Positions 1 to 5,371 of a DNA stretch of 5,371 nucleotides are shown here, piece by piece. The translations under genes and the position numbers were made by a program. This DNA comes from Flavobacteriaceae bacterium (GTDB lineage Bacteria > Bacteroidota > Bacteroidia > Flavobacteriales > Flavobacteriaceae): the NCBI GenBank assembly GCA_023262245.1, contig JALRDC010000026.1, forward strand, positions 1-5,371, written 5' to 3'. Every line of letters begins with the position of its first letter. The first letter of the stretch is position 1. Below the pieces are notes generated by a model. It saw nothing but the letters and a program-made list of their open reading frames with translations, was not told where the DNA came from and made no database searches.

Positions 1-2
1 TT

Positions 3-548
3 GAAAAGGGTGTTTACGACTACACCCTATTTGAAGGTGATAAGGGAGTTAAGCGAAATTCAGAAGAACAAGCCACTTACCTGGCAGAATTAGCGAATAA
101 ATACCCTATCATTTCTATTGAAGACGGAATGGATGAAAACGATTGGGAAGGATGGAAATATTTAACTGAAAAAGCTGGAGACAAAGTTCAACTAGTAGGA
201 GACGACCTTTTTGTAACTAATGTAGAACGTCTTGAAAAGGGAATTGAAAAAGGGATTGCAAATTCGATTTTAATAAAAGTAAATCAAATTGGAACCTTGT
301 CAGAAACTATTGCCGCAGTTGAAATGGCACACAGAGCTGGGTATACTTCGGTCATGTCTCATCGTTCCGGAGAAACAGAAGACAATACAATAGCTGATTT
401 AGCAGTAGCTTTAAATACAGGGCAAATAAAAACAGGCTCTGCTTCACGAAGTGACAGAATGGCTAAATACAATCAGCTTTTAAGAATAGAGGAAGAACTG
501 GGTGAACTGGCGTTTTTCCCTAAGGAAAAAGCATTTAAGCACCTATAG
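3..548 (+). CDS. eno: Enolase (2-phosphoglycerate dehydratase), C-terminal part, cut by left window edge
   Basis: Enolase interconverts 2-phosphoglycerate and phosphoenolpyruvate in glycolysis and gluconeogenesis, in the cytoplasm. The reading frame is open from base 3 and gives 181 residues up to a TAG stop; family members have about 430, so roughly the first 250 lie outside. The ATG at 129 is an internal methionine, since the frame upstream of it already reads as enolase. Visible C-terminal barrel motifs, numbered in the fragment with E. coli equivalents from memory: E40 in SIEDG (Mg ligand E290), D67 in LVGDD (Mg ligand D317), catalytic K92 in LIKVNQIG (K342), H120-R121-S122 in SHRSGE (H370 to S372) and K143 in QIKTGS (K393). 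The first Mg ligand (D246) would fall just outside the window. No key residue is missing and no frameshift is seen. gltA follows after 38 bases on the same strand with no terminator between, which suggests co-transcription. Confidence 0.97.
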   Translation, partial: EKGVYDYTLFEGDKGVKRNSEEQATYLAELANKYPIISIEDGMDENDWEGWKYLTEKAGDKVQLVGDDLFVTNVERLEKGIEKGIANSILIKVNQIGTLSETIAAVEMAHRAGYTSVMSHRSGETEDNTIADLAVALNTGQIKTGSASRSDRMAKYNQLLRIEEELGELAFFPKEKAFKHL

Positions 549-586
549 AATAGAAACCCTTCCAAATTCCTAAAAAAAGAGAACTT

Positions 587-1852
587 ATGAGTGAAACAGT
601 TAAACTAACATATAAAGACAAAAATTATGAGTTTCCTTTAATAGAAGGTAGCGAAGATGAAAAAGGAATTGACATCAAGACATTGCGCGCTGAGACAGGC
701 TTGATTACTTACGATCCTGGATACAAAAATACGGGCTCTTGTAAAAGCGCCATAACTTTTCTTAATGGAGAAGAAGGGATCTTACGCTATCGAGGTTATT
801 CAATAGAAGATTTATGTGATAAAGCGAGTTTTTTAGAGGTCGCTTTCTTGTTGATTTTTGGGGATATGCCCACTGCAAAAGAATTAGATCTTATGAATTC
901 AGAAATAAGAAAAGATTCTTTGGTAGATGAAGATTTAAAGTCGATTTTAAAGAGTTTTCCAAAGTCCGCACACCCAATGGGAGTGCTTTCTTCTCTTACA
1001 TCGGGGCTGATAGCGTTTAATCCGACCTCTGTAGATATTGAATCTGAAGAAGACATGAGAGAAGCCATTATCATGCTGATGGCTAAATTTCCTATTCTGG
1101 CCTCTTGGACACACAGAAAAGTTAAAGGCTTACCATTGAATTACGCAAATACTTCTCTTTCTTATGTAGAAAATATAGCACACATGATGTTTAAACTACC
1201 TCATCAAGATTATGAACCTAGTCCCGTTGTAGTTAATGCATTGAATAAACTATTGATACTTCACGCTGATCACGAACAAAATTGTTCTACTTCAACGGTT
1301 CGAATAGTTGGCTCATCACATGCAGGATTATTTGCCTCAGTATCTGCGGGTATTTCTGCTCTTTGGGGACCCCTTCATGGAGGAGCTAATCAAGCAGTTA
1401 TTGAAATGTTAGAAGCCATTAAAGCAGATGGGGGGGATACCAAAAAGTATATGGCTAAAGCTAAAGATAAAAACGATCCATTCCGATTGATGGGCTTTGG
1501 ACACCGTGTTTACAAAAACTTTGACCCTAGAGCTCGAATCATAAAAAAAGCGGCGGATGAAGTTTTAAATGAATTAGGAGTTAATGACCCCGTATTGGAA
1601 ATTGCTAAGGGACTTGAAAAAGAGACTCTTAATGACCCCTATTTCATTGATCGTAAATTATACCCCAACGTAGATTTTTATTCTGGGATCATATATCGTG
1701 CTTTGGGAATACCCACAGAAATGTTTACAGTAATGTTTGCTTTAGGAAGACTTCCTGGTTGGATCGCTCAGTGGTCTGAAATGAGAAGGAATAACGAACC
1801 CATAGGCAGACCCCGTCAGATTTATACAGGCTCAAAACACAGGAGCATTTAA
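587..1852 (+). CDS. gltA: Citrate synthase, complete
   Basis: Condenses acetyl-CoA and oxaloacetate to citrate, the entry step of the TCA cycle, in the cytoplasm. The 421-residue length matches the long bacterial (E. coli GltA-like, about 427 aa) form with an N-terminal beta domain (about 1-50) ahead of the helical catalytic core. Catalytic residues line up: H264 in GPLHGGAN, H306 in GFGHRVYK and D363 in NVDFYSG. The substrate-binding LHADHEQN segment is at 225-232 and the C-terminal RPRQIYTG arginine motif at 408-415. The ATG at 587 is chosen because the protein start fits the family and an in-frame TAG lies upstream at 551. The 5' side has only an A-rich stretch with AAAGAGAA, a weak ribosome site. 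It follows eno by 38 bases. Its stop lies 3 bases from the stop of the convergent unknown gene, leaving no room for a terminator outside coding sequence. Whether it is NADH-inhibited as in E. coli cannot be read from the sequence. Confidence 0.97.
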   Translation: MSETVKLTYKDKNYEFPLIEGSEDEKGIDIKTLRAETGLITYDPGYKNTGSCKSAITFLNGEEGILRYRGYSIEDLCDKASFLEVAFLLIFGDMPTAKELDLMNSEIRKDSLVDEDLKSILKSFPKSAHPMGVLSSLTSGLIAFNPTSVDIESEEDMREAIIMLMAKFPILASWTHRKVKGLPLNYANTSLSYVENIAHMMFKLPHQDYEPSPVVVNALNKLLILHADHEQNCSTSTVRIVGSSHAGLFASVSAGISALWGPLHGGANQAVIEMLEAIKADGGDTKKYMAKAKDKNDPFRLMGFGHRVYKNFDPRARIIKKAADEVLNELGVNDPVLEIAKGLEKETLNDPYFIDRKLYPNVDFYSGIIYRALGIPTEMFTVMFALGRLPGWIAQWSEMRRNNEPIGRPRQIYTGSKHRSI

Positions 1853-1855
1853 AAA

Positions 1856-2281
1856 CTATAAATCTTCTAAGAAAGGGGGAGCATTCAGAATTTTCTGATC
1901 ATTTATTTTTTTGAAAAATTTATGGATTCCTTCCTTATCAGCCATCACTTTAATAAAGTGATGATCCATGTAAATAGAATACTCTTGCGCTTTGCCTTTG
2001 TATATCTTTAACTTGAAATAGGGAATTATAAGGCCATAAGTTTCAAGCAAGCTTCTAAATCTAACAATGATCCCTGAAGGGCGGAGTTCAATATTGCAAC
2101 TGTTAAGATTGTGATCTAAAATCAAAAGATTATGGATGTCAATTGATGCAGTGCTGATCATTAGTTTCTGAGAACCAATTCCTCCAAGTTCCCAACGTTT
2201 TTGAAGCGAAAAAGGCTTCCCTACAGCTTCGTCTATCCTTTTTTTTTGGGTCGGATCGTTATATGAGATATTTAATAGCAT
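1856..2281 (-). CDS. Hypothetical protein, 141 aa, soluble, function unknown
   Basis: I do not recognise the family. The 141-residue product has no signal peptide and no membrane segment, so it is probably cytoplasmic. It is basic in its N-terminal part (KKR at 13-15), has a central stretch that alternates hydrophobic and polar residues as in beta-sheet (about 45-110: dyads such as IELRPSGIIVRF and the tract around IIPYFKLKIYKG), then a likely helix (IHKFFKKIND) and a proline-containing tail. This strand-rich core with a C-terminal helix is vaguely like PH-type small beta-barrels, but that is only a shape argument. It is a real gene rather than a shadow: the opposite strand has no competing gene, it fills the gap between gltA and argS almost exactly, and its start is preceded by a promoter-like motif. 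It converges on gltA with a 3-base gap and diverges from argS. Start ATG is the complement of 2279-2281. Confidence 0.75.
   Translation of the reverse strand: MLLNISYNDPTQKKRIDEAVGKPFSLQKRWELGGIGSQKLMISTASIDIHNLLILDHNLNSCNIELRPSGIIVRFRSLLETYGLIIPYFKLKIYKGKAQEYSIYMDHHFIKVMADKEGIHKFFKKINDQKILNAPPFLEDL
1943..1963. repeat. 21-base palindrome inside the unknown gene
   Basis: CATCACTTTA, a central A, then TAAAGTGATG form a perfect inverted repeat with 10-base arms. It lies within the coding sequence of the unknown - strand gene, encoding the HHFIKVM segment, and 91 bases downstream of the gltA stop. It has no T tract on either side, so it does not look like an intrinsic terminator. It could fold at the 3' end of a gltA transcript that reads through into the convergent gene. 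Confidence 0.6.
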
Positions 2282-2302
2282 TTTCTATAAAGATAAGCCT
2301 TA
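2282..2302 (-). promoter_or_regulatory. Candidate -7 element for the unknown gene
   Basis: Read on the - strand, TATCTTTA (complement of 2288-2295) sits 6 bases before the ATG and is a 7/8 match to the Bacteroidota -7 consensus TAnnTTTG. A TTG (complement of 2317-2319 region) lies about 21 bases further upstream, within the 17-23 spacing known for the -33 element. This would make a nearly leaderless transcript. In AT-rich DNA such matches arise easily, so it is tentative. Confidence 0.3.
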
Positions 2303-2334
2303 AAACTAGGTAGGCATAATCAATTCATAATAAT

Positions 2335-2342
2335 TATCTTTG
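2335..2342 (+). promoter_or_regulatory. Candidate argS -7 promoter element (TATCTTTG)
   Basis: TATCTTTG is an exact match to the Bacteroidota -7 consensus TAnnTTTG and ends 15 bases before the argS ATG. No TTG is present at the usual -33 distance, so only half of the promoter is recognisable. If real, transcription would start only about 8 to 10 bases before the start codon, giving a very short leader. Confidence 0.45.
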
Positions 2343-2357
2343 TCGCCAAATTGACCT

Positions 2358-4142
2358 ATGCACATAGATTACAACCATCATTTTGATGCTCCCATCAAAA
2401 GCTTTTTGGGATCAGAATTTCAAGTGGAAATCAGTACTTTAGAATTTCAAACTACAAGAAAAGAATTTGAAGGGGATATTACTCTATTAGTTTTTCCTTT
2501 ACTTAGAGAAATCAAGAGGAGCCCGGAACAATTGGCTGAATCTATTGGGAATCATTTAGTACAAAATGATGAAAGCATTATCGCTTTTAATGTAGTTAAA
2601 GGATTTTTAAACTTGAGTTTGAGCGATGCTTTTTATTTAAAACAGTTTCAATCCATTTTTGAAACACCCAATTATGGACATCTGTCCCCTAGTAAAGATG
2701 CAGCAACCATTATGGTTGAATTCTCATCACCAAATACCAATAAACCCCTTCATTTAGGTCACATTCGAAATAATGTTTTAGGGTATTCAGTTTCTAAAAT
2801 TTTAGAGGCTAACGGAAATCGGGTTATAAAAACACAGATCATAAACGATCGTGGAATTCATATTTGTAAATCCATGGTAGCTTGGAAAAGATTTGGTGCA
2901 GGTGAAACCCCAGAACAAGCTGGAATAAAAGGAGATCAGTTAGTGGGAAAATACTACGTAATTTTTGATGCCGCTTATAAGAAAGAAATAGCCGTCCTTG
3001 TTTCAGAAGGAATGGAAGAAGAAGAAGCTAAACAAAAAGCCCCTTTAATTATTGAAGCTCAAGAAATGCTTCGCCTGTGGGAGTCTGGTAATCAAGAAGT
3101 AAGATCCCTTTGGCAACTTATGAACCAATGGGTATATGAAGGATTTGAAGATACCTATAAAAACTTAGGAGTTGCATTTGACTCGTATTATTATGAGAGT
3201 GAAACCTATTTGCTTGGAAAAGAAATCATCGATAAAGGGCTCGCCAAAAAAATCTTTTATAAAAAAGATGACGGCTCAGTTTGGGTTGATCTAACTAACG
3301 ACGGCCTAGATGAAAAACTTCTTTTACGTGCCGACGGTACTTCCGTTTATATGACCCAAGACTTAGGCACCGCACTAAAGCGTGTTCAAGACGAACCTCG
3401 GTTAAACGGAATGGTCTATACAGTGGGTAATGAACAAGATTACCACTTTAAAGTATTATTTCTAATCCTTCAAAAATTAGGATTTGACTGGGCACAAGCA
3501 TTGTACCATTTGAGTTATGGCATGGTAGACTTACCCAGCGGGAAGATGAAAAGCAGGGAAGGAACTGTTGTAGATGCTGATGACTTGATGCAATCAATGA
3601 CAGTACAGGCAAAAACCATTTCTGAATCAGTAGGAAAATTAGAAGATTTGACACCAAAAGATCGGAAGGATTTATATCGAATAATAGCGTTAGGTGCTTT
3701 AAAATATTTTATACTTAAAGTAGATCCTAAAAAAAGGATTCTATTTGATCCTGAAGCTTCCATTGATTTTAACGGAAATACAGGTCCCTTTATCCAATAT
3801 ACTCATGCGAGAATTAAAACTCTAATACAACGTGCAACTACAAAAATTACTGCAATAGATTTTGGAATCAATCTTGAAGCAAAAGAGCGCGAGCTGATTA
3901 AACATTTGGGCCGGTATCCAGAAACCGTAAGTTTAGCAGCAGCGCAATACAGTCCCGCTATAATAGCTAATTACTTATATGACTTGGTAAAAAGCTATAA
4001 TACTTTTTATCAGAATGTAACTGTCCTAGGAAGTAAGGAAGTTGAACAGAAAAACTTTAGAATTGCACTGTCAAAGAAAGTTGCAGAGGTTATTTCAAAT
4101 GCTTCTGGACTTCTGGGAATTGAGGTACCGAATAGTATGTAA
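2358..4142 (+). CDS. argS: Arginyl-tRNA synthetase, complete
   Basis: Class I aminoacyl-tRNA synthetase that charges tRNA-Arg with arginine using ATP, in the cytoplasm. The 594-residue length is normal for the family. Domains in order: ArgS-specific N-terminal tRNA-binding domain (about 1-100, with EFEGDITL at 36-43 and FNVVKGFLNL at 77-86), Rossmann catalytic core with the HIGH signature as HLGH (132-135) after SSPNTNKP, the ADGTSVYMTQDL segment (325-336), VGNEQDYHF (356-364), the KMSKS-equivalent KMKSR (396-400), and an all-helical anticodon-binding DALR-type domain (about 475-594). The C-terminal end, LLGIEVPNSM, is family-like, so the gene is intact. The start is firm: an in-frame TGA lies only one codon upstream of the ATG (2352-2354). 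It is divergent from the unknown gene and convergent with the rhodopsin gene, with a shared hairpin terminator just after its TAA stop. It appears to be a single-gene transcript. Confidence 0.97.
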   Translation: MHIDYNHHFDAPIKSFLGSEFQVEISTLEFQTTRKEFEGDITLLVFPLLREIKRSPEQLAESIGNHLVQNDESIIAFNVVKGFLNLSLSDAFYLKQFQSIFETPNYGHLSPSKDAATIMVEFSSPNTNKPLHLGHIRNNVLGYSVSKILEANGNRVIKTQIINDRGIHICKSMVAWKRFGAGETPEQAGIKGDQLVGKYYVIFDAAYKKEIAVLVSEGMEEEEAKQKAPLIIEAQEMLRLWESGNQEVRSLWQLMNQWVYEGFEDTYKNLGVAFDSYYYESETYLLGKEIIDKGLAKKIFYKKDDGSVWVDLTNDGLDEKLLLRADGTSVYMTQDLGTALKRVQDEPRLNGMVYTVGNEQDYHFKVLFLILQKLGFDWAQALYHLSYGMVDLPSGKMKSREGTVVDADDLMQSMTVQAKTISESVGKLEDLTPKDRKDLYRIIALGALKYFILKVDPKKRILFDPEASIDFNGNTGPFIQYTHARIKTLIQRATTKITAIDFGINLEAKERELIKHLGRYPETVSLAAAQYSPAIIANYLYDLVKSYNTFYQNVTVLGSKEVEQKNFRIALSKKVAEVISNASGLLGIEVPNSM

Positions 4143-4145
4143 AAA

Positions 4146-4169
4146 AAAATCGCTCCGAGGAGCGATTTT
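4146..4169. terminator. Bidirectional intrinsic terminator between argS and proteorhodopsin
   Basis: A perfect inverted repeat with 11-base arms: AAAATCGCTCC (4146-4156), GA, then GGAGCGATTTT (4159-4169). The GC-rich core TCGCTC/GAGCGA folds with a CGAG loop. For argS the hairpin begins 4 bases after the stop codon and is followed by TTTT, AATC and TTTTT. For the rhodopsin transcript coming from the right, the hairpin is followed by nine T in the - strand sense (complement of the A run 4141-4149), the stronger tail. It fits its place between two convergent genes. Confidence 0.92.
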
Positions 4170-4204
4170 AATCTTTTTCAAAGCATTTTTTTCCTATAAA
4201 GGAA

Positions 4205-4930
4205 TTATTTTGATTGAACTGCAAGGTTGTAAACAACCAAACCAAATCCAATCTTGTTGATTGCATCCCCGATATTGTAAACAACATCCATAGGAAGACC
4301 GCCAAAAATTCCGCTGTACCATCCTTCAGTTCCAGCCATGTATCCAATAGGATAAATTGCCCAACCTACAAGAACAAACCAGCAAAGTGTTTTGTGAGCA
4401 GATTGAACCGCACCACCTGCAGAAGCAGCTAGTTTTGCAGCTCCACCCATCCAAATTTCATAAACAATCCAGAAGTAAGCAATACCTGAAACAAGTCCCC
4501 AAACTGCAGGACCTGATCCCGAAGTATAAACAGCTTCTCCAAAGTATCCAGTCACTAACATAACTATTGAAGCGAAAATCATTTTCCACATCAATTGTTT
4601 CGTAGCTCCTGCCGCTTTAAGGATTAAATAAAATTCAACACACATTAATGGTACGGTAAGCACCCAGTCTACATATCTAAAGAATGTAGGTGAGGTCATA
4701 TTGGTTGCCCAATAGTCTCGCATGTACCAGTAGTGTACTGCTGCAATGAACGTAATTAAACCTGACACCAAAATAGAAGTTTTCCATTTGTTGTCAAATG
4801 AGTTCATTGAAAGAAAGAAAAACGCTGATGCTGCCATCATCGCCATACATCCTACGAAGAATGTAAACCCTACGTAGTCGTCAGTGGCCATCGCTGGAGC
4901 CACAGTCATTAAGCTTAGAATTTTTTCCAT
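4205..4930 (-). CDS. Proteorhodopsin, green-type light-driven proton pump
   Basis: Seven-helix retinal protein of the inner membrane that pumps protons outward in light. The 241-residue length and seven hydrophobic segments (about 18-40, 51-70, 86-106, 113-133, 143-161, 179-200, 213-236) fit the family. Key residues: Schiff-base lysine K226 in DAINKIGFG, proton acceptor D88 in RYVDW, T92 and proton donor E99, giving the DTE motif of outward proton pumps (not NDQ sodium or NTQ chloride pumps), and H66 in AAVHYWY, matching the histidine that pairs with the acceptor in proteorhodopsin. The colour-tuning site (L105 in the reference proteorhodopsin) is M96, as known in flavobacteria and associated with green absorption. 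The N-terminus has a short hydrophobic stretch ending in AMA (13-15), a possible signal-peptidase site. No Shine-Dalgarno sequence is seen. It converges with argS and diverges from blh, whose product supplies retinal. Confidence 0.97.
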   Translation of the reverse strand: MEKILSLMTVAPAMATDDYVGFTFFVGCMAMMAASAFFFLSMNSFDNKWKTSILVSGLITFIAAVHYWYMRDYWATNMTSPTFFRYVDWVLTVPLMCVEFYLILKAAGATKQLMWKMIFASIVMLVTGYFGEAVYTSGSGPAVWGLVSGIAYFWIVYEIWMGGAAKLAASAGGAVQSAHKTLCWFVLVGWAIYPIGYMAGTEGWYSGIFGGLPMDVVYNIGDAINKIGFGLVVYNLAVQSK

Positions 4931-5012
4931 GATTAAATCAATTATTTGTTTTTGTTTAGATAAATTTAGAAAAAATTAAACTTACTTACTATTTAAATCA
5001 AATTATTTTCAA
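4931..5012. promoter_or_regulatory. Divergent intergenic region between proteorhodopsin and blh, promoters not resolved
   Basis: These 82 very AT-rich bases must hold the promoters of both divergent genes if each is transcribed from here. No exact TAnnTTTG is present in either direction. For the rhodopsin, TAAGTTTA (complement of 4977-4984) is a 7/8 match that would leave a leader of about 40 bases, but TTG sequences upstream lie at 14 or 25 bases, outside the usual spacing. TAAATTTA at 4961-4968 is self-complementary and could act in either direction, again without well-placed TTG. A near-direct repeat (4933-4947 and 4993-5008) flanks the region and is listed separately. Confidence 0.5.
4933..5008 (+). 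repeat. Near-direct repeat pair flanking the rhodopsin/blh promoter gap
   Basis: TTAAATCAATTATTT (4933-4947) and TTAAATCAAATTATTT (4993-5008) differ by a single inserted A and start 60 bases apart. One copy ends 2 bases from the rhodopsin start codon, the other 4 bases before the proposed blh start. They could be paired binding sites for a shared regulator, but the DNA here is almost purely A and T, so chance similarity is a real alternative. Confidence 0.35.
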
Positions 5013-5371
5013 TTGAAATCGCTAACTCACTCATTTTCAGGTAAAAAATATTTTTTTAAATTTTTAGTGCTGAGTGCTATTGCAGTAATTTTTTGTGTTT
5101 TTGGCCCATTTTGGTTGCAAGATGCTATAGCGATTTTGGGAATTTTAACTTTTGGGATATTACATGGAGCGAATGATTTAAAAATAATAGCGCGAAAAAC
5201 AAGTCAATCTGACCAATCGGATCGAATGAAATCTTTTGGGTTATATATAGGAGTCGTTTTTTTAGGGATCCTCTTGTTTTTTTATCTCCCTCAGTTTGCC
5301 CTACTTAGTTTTGTTCTAGTGAGCTGTTACCACTTTGGTGAACAACATTGGAGTGGAAGAATTAAAAGCAG
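5013..5371 (+). CDS. blh: Beta-carotene 15,15'-dioxygenase (Brp/Blh family), N-terminal part, cut by right window edge
   Basis: Membrane enzyme that cleaves beta-carotene centrally to two molecules of retinal, the chromophore of the neighbouring rhodopsin. The fragment gives 119 full codons. Family signatures: LHGANDLK with H51 and YHFGEQHW with H107, matching the first two of the conserved histidines thought to bind the catalytic iron (in marine Blh 66A03, H21 and H78). Hydrophobic helices lie at about 14-37, 38-50, 74-90 and 91-106. The frame opens after a TAA at 4977-4979 and contains no ATG before the first catalytic histidine. I chose TTG at 5013, which gives a short basic N-terminus (KSLTHSFSGKKYFFK) before the first membrane helix. 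GTG at 5067 (H would be residue 33) is the main alternative; TTG at 5115 is less likely. No Shine-Dalgarno sequence precedes any of them. The identity is firm, the start is not. The remaining histidines and the stop lie beyond the window. Confidence 0.9.
   Translation, partial: MKSLTHSFSGKKYFFKFLVLSAIAVIFCVFGPFWLQDAIAILGILTFGILHGANDLKIIARKTSQSDQSDRMKSFGLYIGVVFLGILLFFYLPQFALLSFVLVSCYHFGEQHWSGRIKS

Noticed and set aside
129..131. ATG that could be taken as the start of a 139-residue enolase-like gene
   Set aside because: The frame is open from base 3 and the 42 codons before it also read as enolase, including the catalytic SIEDG glutamate. It is an internal methionine of a gene cut by the window edge.
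796..1074. Open frame of 92 codons on the - strand inside gltA
   Set aside because: Lies entirely within the confirmed citrate synthase gene, and its product is low in recognisable features.
1430..1436. Run of seven G in gltA as a possible frameshift site
   Set aside because: The frame is intact through the run (two glycine codons followed by aspartate) and conserved motifs lie on both sides in the same frame.
1885..1912. Weak hairpin TCAGAA/TTCTGA followed by a run of seven T, as a gltA terminator
   Set aside because: The stem is only 6 pairs, AT-rich, with a 2-base loop, and the T run starts 7 bases after it. It also lies within the coding part of the convergent gene, so I do not call it a terminator.
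3448..3763. Two overlapping - strand open frames inside argS
   Set aside because: Both are antisense to the catalytic KMSKS region of an intact argS, overlap each other and resemble no family.
4042..4563. Three short + strand open frames across the end of argS and antisense to the rhodopsin
   Set aside because: They are opposite to, or out of frame with, two strongly supported genes, and their composition is that expected of shadow frames.
4205..4930. Sodium or chloride pump, or sensory rhodopsin, instead of a proton pump
   Set aside because: The D88-T92-E99 triad is the proton-pump motif. Sodium pumps carry NDQ and chloride pumps NTQ, sensory types usually lack the carboxylate donor, and no transducer gene is adjacent.
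4929..4979. ATG at 4929, in the same frame as blh, as a possible true blh start
   Set aside because: Its frame meets a TAA at 4977-4979 after 16 codons, the ATG overlaps the rhodopsin start codon on the other strand, and the stretch does not look like a Blh N-terminus. It could be read as a decayed upstream start, but nothing supports that.

Overview
The window is AT-rich chromosomal DNA that looks like a marine member of the Bacteroidota, most likely Flavobacteriales. This rests on the close match of all proteins to flavobacterial-type sequences as I know the families, on a TAnnTTTG-type promoter motif, on the general absence of Shine-Dalgarno sequences, and on a flavobacterial-type proteorhodopsin with methionine at the colour-tuning site. 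I could run no database search, so the taxon is an inference.

Left part (1-1852, + strand): the 3' part of enolase (eno) runs in from the left edge and is followed after 38 bases by a complete type I-fold citrate synthase (gltA). Both are central carbon enzymes and probably share a transcript. Middle (1856-2281, - strand): a small soluble protein of unknown function ends only 3 bases from the gltA stop, tail to tail. It is divergent from a complete arginyl-tRNA synthetase (argS, 2358-4142, + strand), and the 76-base gap between them carries a candidate promoter for each direction.

Right part (4205-5371): a complete green-type proton-pumping proteorhodopsin lies on the - strand, convergent with argS and separated from it by a clear hairpin terminator at 4146-4169 that can serve both directions. 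Divergent from the rhodopsin, across an 82-base AT-rich gap, is the 5' part of blh, a membrane beta-carotene 15,15'-dioxygenase that makes retinal. It is cut by the right edge and has no ATG start. Together these two genes form a phototrophy module: Blh makes the chromophore and the rhodopsin uses it to pump protons in light. The beta-carotene synthesis genes are not in this window.

The rhodopsin-blh pair is the most biologically interesting content, but it is a known type of locus. I see no undescribed multi-gene system, mobile element, CRISPR array, tRNA or rRNA. The open points are the blh start codon, a near-direct repeat in the rhodopsin/blh promoter gap, a 21-base palindrome inside the unknown gene, and the unknown gene itself.
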